64,000 nucleotides of DNA from DASUKM01 sp036278735 (GCA_036278735.1 DASUKM010000028.1:74871-138870), one strand, 5' to 3'; shown: positions 40,829 to 50,067, counted from the stretch's first letter. A program made the numbers and translations. Notes: a model not told the origin generated them from the sequence alone.

Positions 40829-42741
40829 CGAACGAGCCGCGCGACACCCGCGTGGACGAGCTGCGGCAGCAGCTTCGTACGCTCGGCTACCTGGACGCCG
40901 GCGTCGACAGGTTCGTACTCGGGCCCGCCCGCCGATCGCGGACGCCGATCGCGCTGGCCGGACTCGCGAGCGTGCGGGTCGGCATCCTCGCCGGCATCCT
41001 GCTCGGACCGGCCGCGGCGATCGGCCTCGACGCGCGGCTGCCCGGGCTGGTCACGGGGGCGCGCGATGCGGCGGTGCTCGCCTTGTACCTCGGCGCGCTG
41101 TTCGGCGCGGCCACGACCGTCGTCTCGCTGGCGGTCTGCCTGACGGCGCGCCTGCTCGTCGGGCCGTCCACCGTGCGCGCGCGCCCGGGCCGCGCCCGTA
41201 CCATCGCGGTCGGCGCCGGCGCGCTCGTCTCCGCGGCGTCGCTCGCCTATCTGACGCTCTGGTGGCGAACGGCCAATACGGGATGGCACGCCGCCGGCCC
41301 CACCGCGCTCGCGCTGGTGCTCGCCGTGGCCATCAGCCTGCTGCTCGGGCATGCGGTGCGCATCGCGACGAGCGGCGTGCTCGCGGCAGGTGCGAGCCAG
41401 GGTGCGATCGCCCGCGGGCGCGAACCGTCGTGGCGCGGAACGATGGCGGCCGCCGCACTGGCGTTTGTCGCGGCCGCCGTGCTGCTCGTCTGGACGGCAC
41501 CGGCCGACGCCGCCGCGGACGCGGCGCCGCCGCTCACGGTCGTGTCGACCGGTCTACGCGTGCGCGTGGTCGCCATCGACGGCGTCGACGAGCACGTACT
41601 GCAGCAGCTCACCGGCGCCGGGCAGCTGCCCGCGTTCACGGCGCTGCTGCGCGGCGCGCGAGCGCACCTGGCCGCGGCCGACACGCGCGACCCGGCGCGG
41701 GCCTGGACGACGATCGCGACGGGGGAGCCGCCGGCCGTCCACGGCGTGACGGCGCTCGAGACGCGGCGCGTCGCCGGCGTCCAGGGGCGGATCGCCGGCG
41801 GCGCCGGGACGGCGGGAGACCTCGTGCGCGCCGCGACCGACCTGCTGCGGCTCACGCGGCCCGCGATCGTCAGGCGCGACGAACGGCGCGTGAAGACGCT
41901 CTGGGAAGTGGCCGCCGGCGCGGGACTCCGGGCCGCCGTCGTGAACTGGTGGGCGAGCTGGCCGGCGCCCGCGACGGGCGGGGTCGTCCTGACCGATCGC
42001 GCGATCCTCCGGCTCGAACGCGGAGGTCCGCTCGACGCCGAAATCGCCCCCGCCGCGCTGTACGACCCGCTGCGCCGCCGCTGGCCGGCGCTGCGCGCCG
42101 AGGCGGTCGCGCGCGCCGCCCGCGCCTTCGACGCGATTGCCGACGGCCCGACGGCCGCCGTGCTGAAGCGATCGGCGGAGCTCGACGCGACGCTCGCCGC
42201 CGTCAATGCCGCGCTCCCGGGACCGCCGGCCGATCTCGACGCCCTGTACTTGCCCGGACTCGACATCGCGCAGCACGCGCTGCTCGGCGGGTCGGGCGAG
42301 GCGGCCCTGGCGCCGTCGGCGCTTGCGGCCCGGCTCGACGCCTTGCGCGCGTACTATGCGTTCCTCGACGGTCTGCTCGCGCCGGCCTTCACGCCGCACG
42401 AGGGGGAACTCGTGGTGGTGGTGATGGAGCCCGGACGCGTCGACACGCCGGGCCGCGGCCTGCTCGCGATCGCCGGACCGGCCGTCGTCGTCGCGACGTC
42501 CGTTCAGGCGCAGGCGGTCGACGTCGCCCCGACCGTCGTGTACGCGCTCGGCGTCCCCGTCAGCCGGGAACTGACGGGGCACGTGCTGACGTCGCTCTTC
42601 GACCCCGCGTTCACACAGCGCTATCCGGAGCGCTTCGTCGCCAGGTACGGACGTCCATCCGCGCACAGCGAACCGCGGCGCGGGCATCCACTCGATCAGG
42701 AGATGCTCGATCGGTTGAAGAGTCTCGGCTACGTGCGGTAG
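40825..42741 (+). CDS. Membrane protein with an alkaline-phosphatase-fold domain
   Basis: 638 residues. The N-terminal ~200 residues have about five membrane helices; then a long domain with VRVVAIDGVDEHVLQQLTGAGQ and PARAWTTIATGEPPAVHGVT, resembling type I phosphodiesterase/nucleotide pyrophosphatase or sulfatase-like folds, with the catalytic Thr of WTTIATG. Both termini carry a matching LxxLGY pattern (LRQQLRTLGYLDAG and LDRLKSLGYVR). GTG start shares GTGA with ispA. Probable lipid/headgroup hydrolase or transferase; substrate unknown. Its 3' end overlaps the convergent bioY end by 13 nt. Confidence 0.65.
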   Translation: MTNEPRDTRVDELRQQLRTLGYLDAGVDRFVLGPARRSRTPIALAGLASVRVGILAGILLGPAAAIGLDARLPGLVTGARDAAVLALYLGALFGAATTVVSLAVCLTARLLVGPSTVRARPGRARTIAVGAGALVSAASLAYLTLWWRTANTGWHAAGPTALALVLAVAISLLLGHAVRIATSGVLAAGASQGAIARGREPSWRGTMAAAALAFVAAAVLLVWTAPADAAADAAPPLTVVSTGLRVRVVAIDGVDEHVLQQLTGAGQLPAFTALLRGARAHLAAADTRDPARAWTTIATGEPPAVHGVTALETRRVAGVQGRIAGGAGTAGDLVRAATDLLRLTRPAIVRRDERRVKTLWEVAAGAGLRAAVVNWWASWPAPATGGVVLTDRAILRLERGGPLDAEIAPAALYDPLRRRWPALRAEAVARAARAFDAIADGPTAAVLKRSAELDATLAAVNAALPGPPADLDALYLPGLDIAQHALLGGSGEAALAPSALAARLDALRAYYAFLDGLLAPAFTPHEGELVVVVMEPGRVDTPGRGLLAIAGPAVVVATSVQAQAVDVAPTVVYALGVPVSRELTGHVLTSLFDPAFTQRYPERFVARYGRPSAHSEPRRGHPLDQEMLDRLKSLGYVR

Positions 42742-43346
42742 CGGTTGAGGAACGCCCAGGCGGACGGCAGCACGGCGGCGGCGATCGCGATCTTCAGCAG
42801 ATCCGCCACGACGAATGGATAGAAGCCCGCGCCGAGGGCGGCGGCGAAACCGACCGCGACAGGTCCGTAGGCGATCCACGCGATCCCGAACCCGTACACG
42901 ATCGCGAGGCCCGCGAGCATCGCGACGAGCGACGTCGTGTAGCGCCGATCGAATCGGCGCTCGGCCAGGTAGCCGGCGACGAATGCGGCGAAGGGATAAC
43001 TCATCAGGTAGCCGCCCGTCGGGCCGAGCAGGCGCGCGAACCCCTGCGGCAACACGGGAGACGCGGCGAACACGGGCAGGCCCGCGATCCCCAGGACGAG
43101 GTACAGCACCTGGCTGCTCATTCCGAGCCGCGCGCCCAGCGCGGCCCCTCCCAGCAGCACGACCATCGGCTGCAGCGTGAACGGCACGGGCGTGAACGGC
43201 AGCGGAACGCTGACCTGTGCGGCCACGACTGTCAGCACCGTCACGAACAGCACCGCGCCGACGCGCAGGCCGGCCGATAGCTCCGCCCGTCCGGCGACGA
43301 CGTGGAACAATGTCCCGGTGGGCAGTGGTTCGACCCGCACGCTCAT
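42729..43346 (-). CDS. bioY: BioY-family substrate-binding membrane protein
   Basis: 205 residues with about six membrane helices and the BioY signatures QVSVPLPFTPVPFTLQ and LLGPTGGYLMSYPFAAF. BioY imports biotin alone or with an ECF ATPase module. No biotin synthesis genes or ECF A/T components are adjacent. Divergent from thiD; its -10 (TAGAAT) lies 8 nt before the ATG. Confidence 0.9.
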   Translation of the reverse strand: MSVRVEPLPTGTLFHVVAGRAELSAGLRVGAVLFVTVLTVVAAQVSVPLPFTPVPFTLQPMVVLLGGAALGARLGMSSQVLYLVLGIAGLPVFAASPVLPQGFARLLGPTGGYLMSYPFAAFVAGYLAERRFDRRYTTSLVAMLAGLAIVYGFGIAWIAYGPVAVGFAAALGAGFYPFVVADLLKIAIAAAVLPSAWAFLNRYRT

Positions 43347-43364
43347 GGTTTCGGATTCTACTGT

Positions 43365-44153
43365 ATGCCTACAGCACTGACAATCGCGGGCAGCGACTCG
43401 AGCGCGGGCGCCGGCATCCAGGCCGATTTGAAGACGTTCGCGGCCCACGGCGTGTACGGCACCTGCGCGGTCACGGCCGTGACCGCGCAGAATACGCTTG
43501 GCGTCGTCACCTGGATGGCGCTGCCCGCCGATCTCGTCACCGCGCAGATCGAAGCGGTCGTCGGAGATCTCGGGGCGGACGCCGTCAAGGTGGGCATGCT
43601 CGCCAACGCCGCGATCGTGGAAGCGGTGGGGGCTGCGATCGACGCCCTCGAACTCCGCCACGTCGTCGTCGATCCGGTGATGGTCGCCAAAGGGGGGGCC
43701 TCCCTGCTGGCAGACGAGGCGATCGGCGCGATGCGCGCCGAACTGCTGCCGCGCGCGCTGGTGCTGACGCCAAATGTCCCGGAAGCCGCGATGCTCGCGG
43801 ACACCGTCATTCGGACCGTCGAGGACATGCGCCACGCCGCAAGCCGCATCCGGGCGCTCGGCCCCGGGATCGTGGTCGTCAAGGGCGGACATCTCGACGG
43901 GCCGGAATCGATTGATGTCGTCTGCACGGGGGACACGACGTTCGAGCTGCGCCGCCCGCGGGTCGCCACCGCGCACACGCACGGAACGGGCTGCACCTTC
44001 TCGTCGGCCATCGCCGCCAACCTGGCCCTGGGACGGTCCATTCAGGATGCCGTGGAGGAAGCCCGGGCCTACGTGGACGGGGCCATTCGCCACGCGCCCG
44101 GCCTCGGCCGAGGCCACGGCCCGCTGGAGCACTTCTGGAAACCCAACGCCTGA
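43365..44153 (+). CDS. thiD: Hydroxymethylpyrimidine (phosphate) kinase
   Basis: 262 residues. Ribokinase-fold motifs: LTIAGSDSSAGAGIQADLKT, GGHLDG, and THGTGCTFSSAIAANLALG at the C-terminus with the catalytic region. Phosphorylates HMP to HMP-PP for thiamine synthesis in the cytoplasm. The C-terminal codons and stop fall within the heptad repeat C, so the last residues (FWKPNA) are repeat-encoded. No TPP riboswitch is seen upstream. Confidence 0.93.
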   Translation: MPTALTIAGSDSSAGAGIQADLKTFAAHGVYGTCAVTAVTAQNTLGVVTWMALPADLVTAQIEAVVGDLGADAVKVGMLANAAIVEAVGAAIDALELRHVVVDPVMVAKGGASLLADEAIGAMRAELLPRALVLTPNVPEAAMLADTVIRTVEDMRHAASRIRALGPGIVVVKGGHLDGPESIDVVCTGDTTFELRRPRVATAHTHGTGCTFSSAIAANLALGRSIQDAVEEARAYVDGAIRHAPGLGRGHGPLEHFWKPNA

Positions 44154-44176
44154 AGCCCAAAGCCTAAAGCCCAAAG
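44135..44176. repeat. Heptad microsatellite (CCYRAAG) overlapping the thiD stop
   Basis: Six 7-bp units, degenerate at first: CTGGAAA, CCCAACG, CCTGAAG, CCCAAAG, CCTAAAG, CCCAAAG. The thiD stop codon TGA lies inside the third unit, so the array encroaches on coding sequence. It ends 22 nt before the moaE start. Confidence 0.8.
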
Positions 44177-44185
44177 TCGAGAGCG

Positions 44186-44191
44186 TATACT
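44186..44191 (+). promoter_or_regulatory. -10 box of moaE (leaderless promoter)
   Basis: TATACT exactly 6 nt before the moaE ATG; transcription would begin at the start codon. It lies just 10 nt after the end of heptad array C. Confidence 0.55.
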
Positions 44192-44197
44192 CAACAT

Positions 44198-44668
44198 ATG
44201 GGGCCGTTCAGGGTGACTGACGAGCCGCTCGACGTGGGCGCGCTGGCCGAGGCTGTGGCCGGTCCTGCCGACGGCGCCCTGGCGTCGTTCGTGGGACTGG
44301 TGCGTGACCACAACGCGGGGCGGCGCGTCCTGTCTCTGGAGTACGAGGCGTACGCACCTCTGGCGGTGCGCGTGTTCGAGCAGATCGCGGCCGAGGCGCG
44401 CGAACGCTGGCCCGAGGCGCGCGTGGCCATTCATCACCGGACCGGACGCCTCGACATCGGCGACGCGAGCGTCGTCGTGGTGGCCGCCTCTCCGCACCGT
44501 GGCGATGCGTTTGCCGCGTGCCGGTACGGGATCGAGCGCGTGAAGCAGATTGCGCCGATCTGGAAGCGCGAGCATTTCGAGGGGGGCGACGTCTGGATCG
44601 AGGGATCCCTCGCCGATCCCGGGGACGCCGCGGCGCGCGAAGCCGCGTACGCACGCGCATGTTCGTAA
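44198..44668 (+). CDS. moaE: Molybdopterin synthase large subunit
   Basis: 156 residues. MoaE hallmarks: DGALASFVGLVRDHNAGRRVLSLEYEAY, then IHHRTGRLDIGDASVVV and the catalytic Lys region CRYGIERVKQIAPIWKRE. With MoaD it converts precursor Z to molybdopterin. Its last 10 nt overlap the moaD start. No other moa genes are adjacent; the MocA-like gene elsewhere could use the product. Confidence 0.93.
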   Translation: MGPFRVTDEPLDVGALAEAVAGPADGALASFVGLVRDHNAGRRVLSLEYEAYAPLAVRVFEQIAAEARERWPEARVAIHHRTGRLDIGDASVVVVAASPHRGDAFAACRYGIERVKQIAPIWKREHFEGGDVWIEGSLADPGDAAAREAAYARACS

Positions 44669-44904
44669 CGGTCCGGCTGTTCGCGCGCTTGCGGGAACTG
44701 ACGGGGGCCGCCGAGCTGACGCGGCAACTGCCGGACGGCTCGCGCGCGGCCGACGCATGGGATGCGCTGACGCGTGAGTTCCCCGCGCTCGCGCCATACA
44801 CGACATCGGTGTCGTGCGCCGTCAACGAAGCCTACGCCCGGCCGGCGCGCCCGCTCGCCGACGGCGACGAGGTGGCATTCCTGCCGCCGGTTTCCGGCGG
44901 GTGA
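44659..44904 (+). CDS. moaD: Molybdopterin synthase small subunit (sulfur carrier)
   Basis: 81-residue ubiquitin-like protein ending in PPVSGG, the diglycine tail that is adenylated and thiocarboxylated. Start MFVTVRLFARLRELTG is typical of MoaD. It overlaps moaE by 10 nt, ensuring matched synthesis of the two subunits. Confidence 0.9.
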   Translation: MFVTVRLFARLRELTGAAELTRQLPDGSRAADAWDALTREFPALAPYTTSVSCAVNEAYARPARPLADGDEVAFLPPVSGG

Positions 44905-44932
44905 ACGGTCCGCGCGGTTCGGATCCAGACCA

Positions 44933-44938
44933 TAGACT
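44933..44938 (+). promoter_or_regulatory. -10 box of prfA (leaderless promoter)
   Basis: TAGACT exactly 6 nt before the prfA ATG, fitting a leaderless start; this gives the prfA-prmC-HIT unit a promoter separate from moaED. Confidence 0.5.
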
Positions 44939-44944
44939 ACATTC

Positions 44945-46021
44945 ATGTTCGACAAGCTGAGCGCCGTCGAGTCCCGTTACGAGCAGTTGATGACCGAGAT
45001 GGCCGACCCGGCCGTCCAGAGCGACACGACGAAGTTCCGTACGCACTCCAAGGCACTGGCGGAGATCCAGCCGCTCGTCGATCGCTTCCGGGAGTACAAG
45101 GACGTCGCCGCGCAGATCGCCGCCAGCGAGGAGCTGCTGAAGGATCCCGACATGCGGGAGCTCGCGCAGGAGGAGCTGAAGGCGCTCGAGCCGCGCCGCG
45201 ACGCGCTCTTCGCGGACCTCAAGCTGCTCCTGGTGCCGCGCGATCCGAACGACGCCCGCAACGTGATGCTCGAGATCCGCGCCGGCACCGGCGGCGAGGA
45301 AGCGGCGCTGTTCGCCGGCGACCTGTTCCGCATGTACTCGCGGTTCGCCGAGCGGCAGGGCTGGAAAATCGACGTGCTGTCGGAAAGCGGCAGTGGCGTC
45401 GGCGGCATCAAGGAGGTGATCGCGCTCATCGAGGGGCGCAGCGTCTACAGCCGGCTGAAGTACGAGAGCGGCGTGCACCGCGTGCAGCGCGTGCCCGCCA
45501 CGGAAGCGAGCGGCCGCATCCACACGTCGACGGCGACGGTCGCGGTGCTCCCGGAAGCGGAGGAGGTCGACGTCAACATCGACGCGAAAGACCTCCGGAT
45601 CGACACGTTCTGTTCGAGCGGTCCGGGCGGCCAGAGCGTCAATACGACGTATTCCGCCGTGCGGATCACCCATCTGCCGACCGGCCTGGTCGTGTCGCAG
45701 CAGGACGAGAAGTCGCAGATCAAGAACAAGGCGAAGGCGCTCAAGGTCTTGCGCTCGCGGCTCTACGAGATGGAGATGCAGAAGCAGCAGGACGCGATCG
45801 CGAAGGACCGCCGATCGCAGGTCGGCTCGGGCGACCGCTCCGAAAAGATCCGCACCTACAACTTTCGCGACAACCGCATCACCGATCACCGCATCGGCTA
45901 CACGATGCACCAGCTCTCGGAAGCGCTCGACGGCGCCCTCGACGATCTGATCGACAACGTCGTGAACTACTATCAGTCCGAAAAGCTGAAGGAGGCGACG
46001 GCGGCCGACGCGTCCCGGTGA
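44945..46021 (+). CDS. prfA: Peptide chain release factor 1
   Basis: 358 residues. GGQ motif at residues 228-230 (GPGGQSVNTTYSAVR), and the anticodon-like PAT tripeptide in RVPATEASGR (residue ~184). It reads UAA/UAG and triggers peptide release at the ribosome. Followed by prmC, which methylates the Gln of GGQ; the stop overlaps prmC as TGATG. Confidence 0.96.
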   Translation: MFDKLSAVESRYEQLMTEMADPAVQSDTTKFRTHSKALAEIQPLVDRFREYKDVAAQIAASEELLKDPDMRELAQEELKALEPRRDALFADLKLLLVPRDPNDARNVMLEIRAGTGGEEAALFAGDLFRMYSRFAERQGWKIDVLSESGSGVGGIKEVIALIEGRSVYSRLKYESGVHRVQRVPATEASGRIHTSTATVAVLPEAEEVDVNIDAKDLRIDTFCSSGPGGQSVNTTYSAVRITHLPTGLVVSQQDEKSQIKNKAKALKVLRSRLYEMEMQKQQDAIAKDRRSQVGSGDRSEKIRTYNFRDNRITDHRIGYTMHQLSEALDGALDDLIDNVVNYYQSEKLKEATAADASR

Positions 46022-46887
46022 TGGCGACGCTGCAGGAACACCTCGGGCGCGCGCGCGAGACGCTGACCTCGGCGGGCATCGCGCCCGGCGAGGCCGCGCT
46101 CGACGTCGACGTGCTCGCGCGGCACGTGCTCGGGTGGGATCGCGCCCGGCTGCTGTCGTCGCTTCGCGACGGCGCGCCCCGCGGATTCGAATCGAGCTAC
46201 AGCCGCCTGATCGCCAGGCGCGCCTGCCGCGAACCGGTCGCGCAGATTACCGGCATCCGCGAGTTCTGGGGCCTGGATTTCGAGGTCACGCGGGACGTCC
46301 TGACGCCCCGCCCGGAAACCGAACTGATCGTCGAGGAGGCGCTCGCGCAGTTTCCCGGTCCCGGCGCGTCGGTCCGCTCCCTCGCCATCGCCGACGTCGG
46401 CACCGGCAGCGGCTGCCTGGCCGTCGCGCTCGCGCGCGAGTTTCCCCGATCAAAAGTCGTCGCGACCGACATTTCCAGCGCCGCGCTCGCCGTCGCGAGC
46501 CGCAACGCCGTCAGGCATGCCGTGAACGACCGCATCGCGCTCGTCGAGACGTCGTACCTTCCCTCGACGCGGCCGCTCGACTTGATCGTGTCGAACCCGC
46601 CGTACATCGCCAACCGGGACGCGGCGAGCCTGCCTCCGGAGGTGCGCGATTACGAACCGCACGAGGCGCTCTTTGCCGGGCCGGATGGCTTCCAGGTGTA
46701 CCGCGGTCTGCTCGATCTCGCCTCCGGCGTCGCGGACGGCGGCCGGATGATCCTCGAGCTGGGCTACGATCAGCTCGAGCCGGTGACCACTTCTGCGACG
46801 GCGCACGGCTGGACCGTCGTCTCGGTGCGCCACGACCTGCAGGGCATCCCGCGCGTGCTCGCGCTCGCGCCCACGGGGAGATCCTGA
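46021..46887 (+). CDS. prmC: Release-factor glutamine methyltransferase
   Basis: 288 residues. Motif DVGTGSGCLAVALA binds SAM and NPPY (residues 192-195, VSNPPYIAN) is the glutamine/amide methyltransferase motif. Methylates the GGQ glutamine of release factors. Preceded by GTG at 46018 in frame but ATG gives the standard start. Second gene of prfA-prmC-HIT; overlaps the HIT gene by TGATG. Confidence 0.94.
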   Translation: MATLQEHLGRARETLTSAGIAPGEAALDVDVLARHVLGWDRARLLSSLRDGAPRGFESSYSRLIARRACREPVAQITGIREFWGLDFEVTRDVLTPRPETELIVEEALAQFPGPGASVRSLAIADVGTGSGCLAVALAREFPRSKVVATDISSAALAVASRNAVRHAVNDRIALVETSYLPSTRPLDLIVSNPPYIANRDAASLPPEVRDYEPHEALFAGPDGFQVYRGLLDLASGVADGGRMILELGYDQLEPVTTSATAHGWTVVSVRHDLQGIPRVLALAPTGRS

Positions 46888-47231
46888 TGTCCGATTGCCT
46901 GTTCTGCCGGATTGCCGAAGGGGAGATTCCCGTCTCGATCGTTTACCAGGACGACCACCTGGTCGCCTTCGACGACATCAACCCGCAAGCGCCGACCCAT
47001 GTGCTCATCGTGCCTCGCCGCCACATCGCGACGCTCGACGCGCTGGAGCCGGGCGACGATGCGCTCGTGGGGGAGATGGTGCGGCGCGCGGCCGCCATCG
47101 CGCGCGAGCGCGGGATCGCCGCCGGCGGCTACCGGACGATCTTCAACACGAACGCCGACGCCGGCCAGACGGTGTTCCACATCCACCTGCACCTCGTCGG
47201 CGGCCGCCGGATGCAGTGGCCGCCGGGATAA
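46887..47231 (+). CDS. HIT-family nucleotide-binding protein
   Basis: 114 residues ending in the histidine triad HIHLHLVGG. The N-terminus MSDCLFCRIAEGEIP is the usual bacterial Hint/HinT start. Acts as a purine nucleoside phosphoramidase or similar nucleotide hydrolase. It closes the prfA-prmC operon and is followed by a heptad repeat and convergent gene. Confidence 0.92.
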   Translation: MSDCLFCRIAEGEIPVSIVYQDDHLVAFDDINPQAPTHVLIVPRRHIATLDALEPGDDALVGEMVRRAAAIARERGIAAGGYRTIFNTNADAGQTVFHIHLHLVGGRRMQWPPG

Positions 47232-47243
47232 ACAACAGCCACG

Positions 47244-47271
47244 CTGGAAGCTGCAAGCTGCAGTCTGCTAT
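47244..47271. repeat. Heptad microsatellite (CTGCAAG-type), four units
   Basis: CTGGAAG, CTGCAAG, CTGCAGT, CTGCTAT in phase, between the HIT stop and the stop of the convergent GNAT gene. Too short to be a CRISPR and with no spacers. Confidence 0.65.
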
Positions 47272-47282
47272 GGGTCAGCTCT

Positions 47283-48098
47283 TTACGGGCTGATCAGAGA
47301 GAACCTGTACACTCCACCCGCCCGTCCTGGCGCCGGGATGAAATCGGTCACGAAATATCCGCGGCCGAGGTACGTCTGCGCGATGGTGCGGAACGCGAGA
47401 CGCCACTCGAGCGCGAGCGCAGGCTCCGCTCCCTGCATCTCGTCGAAGCGCGGCGGAATTTCCACGAGGACGTCCGGCGCGTCGAGCGTCAGGTCCGGCC
47501 GCCCGGGCCGCGGCCAGCGGGCAGCGGAGCGCGACGGGTTGACGACTGGCGCGTCGATCCGGGCGGTTCCTGACTCGGACGCGAGCCTGCGCACGACGCG
47601 CTCGCTGTCGAGGCGCCACTCCGCCACGAAGCGATCCGTCGGTGTGCCTCGATGCAGCGCGCTGCTCGATTCGCCGTACACGTTCTCTTCGTACTCGAAG
47701 ACGAGGACGCCGAGGCGGACGAAATTGAAATGGGCGTTGAGCGCCTGCAGCGGATCGAAGGTCCACTCGATGAGGCTCGTCCCCATCGCCAGCGCGCGCT
47801 CGCGCTGCGCCAGCTTCAGCAGGCGCCCGAGCCCGTGGTCCCGCGCACCGCGCGCGACGCCGAGCATGTGCGACCACTGCGTCGGACGGCCGTTCTTCGC
47901 CGCCGGCATGGAATAGACGAACCCGGCCATCGCGCCCCGCTCGTCGAAGGCGCCGAGCAGGATGCCGCCGCGCTTCGCGGACACGATCAGGAGCGGCGCG
48001 GGGACGACGTCCTCGGCGTCCGTGTAGCCCCACACCTCGCGCTCGAGCGCCACCACCTGGCGGCAGTCGTCGAGCGACACGAGATCCCGGATCGTCAC
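47283..48098 (-). CDS. GNAT-fold acetyltransferase-like protein
   Basis: 271 residues, COG3375-like predicted GNAT superfamily: VVALEREVWGYTDAED near the start, MLGVARGARDHGLGRLLKLAQRERA (acetyl-CoA pocket region), DPLQALNAHFNFVRLGV. Substrate unknown. Start is GTG overlapping the HAD stop (GTGA). Last of the four-gene operon GNAT/HAD/M16/M16 as read from the M16 end. Confidence 0.82.
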   Translation of the reverse strand: MTIRDLVSLDDCRQVVALEREVWGYTDAEDVVPAPLLIVSAKRGGILLGAFDERGAMAGFVYSMPAAKNGRPTQWSHMLGVARGARDHGLGRLLKLAQRERALAMGTSLIEWTFDPLQALNAHFNFVRLGVLVFEYEENVYGESSSALHRGTPTDRFVAEWRLDSERVVRRLASESGTARIDAPVVNPSRSAARWPRPGRPDLTLDAPDVLVEIPPRFDEMQGAEPALALEWRLAFRTIAQTYLGRGYFVTDFIPAPGRAGGVYRFSLISP

Positions 48099-48790
48099 AG
48101 CAGCGGGGGCAGTTCGCGCAACGAGCGGATCACCGGGATGTCGGGGGGGCAGGCACGCGACACGCCGGACCGCGCGACGAGCACCCCGCGCATGCCGAGC
48201 CGGCGCGCCCCTTCGATGTCGTGAGGGACGCTGTCGCCGACCATCACGGCCTCGGCCGGCAGAGCGCCGGCCCGCCGCAGCGCCTCTTCGAAGATGCTCG
48301 GGTGCGGTTTCATATAGCCGTGGTCCGAGGACGAGAGCGCGACGGCAAACAGACCGCTGAGGCCGAAGTGCTCCTCGAAGGAGGCGAGCGACCGCTGTGT
48401 GTTCGAGATCAGGCCGATCCGGAACCCTCGCGCGTGCAAAGCGCGCAGCACGTCGGGCACGTCTTCGTACAGCGAGAAATGGCGGCACGCCGCCCACTCG
48501 CCGTAGATGTCGGCTGCCGCCGCGTCGATCTGCGCCCCGCGCCCGCCCATCCCCTCGATGATCCGGCGCGTATACCGGACAAACACGGCCGGGTCATACG
48601 TCCCGCCGCCAGCGTCCGCGTCCAGCAGGCCCGAGGCGGCCGCGACGGCGGCGTCGAACCGCGCGGGATCCACGTCGATGCCGCGGCGCGCGCAGAACTC
48701 CCGATACCCCGCCCCCTGGAACATCGGGCCGGGATAGATGAGCGTGAAGTCGACATCGAAGAAGACCGCGCGTGTCGGAGGACGGGGCAT
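48095..48790 (-). CDS. HAD-superfamily hydrolase (HAD-IA)
   Basis: 231 residues. Motif I FDVDFTL, SNTQRS motif II, and GDSVPHDIEGARRLGMRG for motifs III/IV. Small-molecule phosphatase type, substrate unknown. Overlaps the M16 gene as TGATG and the GNAT gene as GTGA. Confidence 0.88.
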   Translation of the reverse strand: MPRPPTRAVFFDVDFTLIYPGPMFQGAGYREFCARRGIDVDPARFDAAVAAASGLLDADAGGGTYDPAVFVRYTRRIIEGMGGRGAQIDAAAADIYGEWAACRHFSLYEDVPDVLRALHARGFRIGLISNTQRSLASFEEHFGLSGLFAVALSSSDHGYMKPHPSIFEEALRRAGALPAEAVMVGDSVPHDIEGARRLGMRGVLVARSGVSRACPPDIPVIRSLRELPPLL

Positions 48791-50067
48791 CAGGGTTCGG
48801 CGGGCACCGGCCCGGCCACGGCGACCGCGGCACGGGAAGGCTCGAGAATCGCGCGGCCGGCGGCCTCGATGTCTTCGCGCGTGACCGCCTCGATCAGTCC
48901 GGGCAGGCGGCGATCGTAGTCCGGCCCGAGCCCGAAGAATTCGGACGTCTGCAGGAACGCCGCGATGCTCTGATTGGTCTCGAGCAGGCGCGGAATCGAT
49001 CCGACGAGGAACTGCCGCGTTTCTTCGACCTCCTGATCGGTCGGCCCGCCGTCGGCCAGGACGGCGACCTCGTAGTCGATCGCGGCAACCGCCCGATCGA
49101 CGTTGCGCGGATCGACCCCGGCGCGCACGACGAGCGGCCCCGGCCCGACGCTCGGGTCGAACGCGCTGAAGGCGTAATACGCCATCCCCTGCCGTTCCCG
49201 GATGTTCTCCGCCAGCCGGCCGCCGATCCCGAACTGCCCGAGAATGTTGTTCAGCATCCAGCAGGCGTAATACGACGGATCGAGCCGCGCGATCGTCACG
49301 AAGCCGTACGCGATGTCACTCTGCGGCTTCTCGCGCATCGGCACGACGACGCATTGACGGGCAGACGGATGCGGCACCGGCGGCACGGCGCGCTCGGGCG
49401 GAGCCGGCGCGTCCCAGTCGCCGAGCACGTCGCCGGCGCACGCGAGCGCGCGCGCAGGCGGGACGTCGCCCACGATCGCGAGCGACAGCGCCGCGGGGGC
49501 GAACCGGCCGGCGTGGAAGGCCCGGAGCGCATCCCGGGTAACCGCCTCCGCGCCGGCAATCGTGCCCTTGCCCGGACGCCCGTACGGGTGCTCGCCGCCG
49601 TAGAGCAGCCGCTGAAGCGCTTCGTGCGCGCATACGGCCGGGTTGTCGTCGTCCTGCCGGATGGACGTGATGATTTCGGCGCGGCGCTTCTCGATCTCGG
49701 CCTCCGGAAACGCCGGCCGCCGGGCGACGTCCGCCATCACCGCGAGGATCGTCTCGAAGTCCTCGGACAGGCAGGTGCACGAGAGGGCCAGCGTGTGGCG
49801 ATTGACCGAGACCTTCAGGGCGACGCCGCTCTCGTCGAGCGTTTCGGCAATCTGTCCGGCGGATCGGTCCGCGGTGCCGCGGTCGATCACGCGCCCGAGA
49901 AACCAGGCGAGACCTGGCAGGCCGGCGGGCTCGTACAGGCCCCCGGCGCGGAAGGACGCGCTGATCGTGACCGACGGACTGAACGACGTCTCCTGAACGA
50001 TCACGCGGGCGCCGTTCGACAGCACGTCTCTGACCGGCGCCAGCCCCGCCACGGCGGTGTCCCTCAT
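48790..50067 (-). CDS. M16 family peptidase-like protein, catalytically inactive subunit
   Basis: 425 residues. At the HxxEH position it reads GLAWFLGRVIDRG, so zinc ligands are lost. The second half keeps the R...Y-Y-A-F-S family pattern (ERQGMAYYAFSAFD). It partners the active M16 encoded directly upstream (ATGA overlap). This is the second active/inactive M16 pair in the window; the other is near its left end, and the two pairs are not close copies. Confidence 0.87.
   Translation of the reverse strand: MRDTAVAGLAPVRDVLSNGARVIVQETSFSPSVTISASFRAGGLYEPAGLPGLAWFLGRVIDRGTADRSAGQIAETLDESGVALKVSVNRHTLALSCTCLSEDFETILAVMADVARRPAFPEAEIEKRRAEIITSIRQDDDNPAVCAHEALQRLLYGGEHPYGRPGKGTIAGAEAVTRDALRAFHAGRFAPAALSLAIVGDVPPARALACAGDVLGDWDAPAPPERAVPPVPHPSARQCVVVPMREKPQSDIAYGFVTIARLDPSYYACWMLNNILGQFGIGGRLAENIRERQGMAYYAFSAFDPSVGPGPLVVRAGVDPRNVDRAVAAIDYEVAVLADGGPTDQEVEETRQFLVGSIPRLLETNQSIAAFLQTSEFFGLGPDYDRRLPGLIEAVTREDIEAAGRAILEPSRAAVAVAGPVPAEP

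Noticed and set aside
43365..43400. A TPP or biotin riboswitch between bioY and thiD
   Set aside because: The divergent gap is under 20 nt, too short for either.
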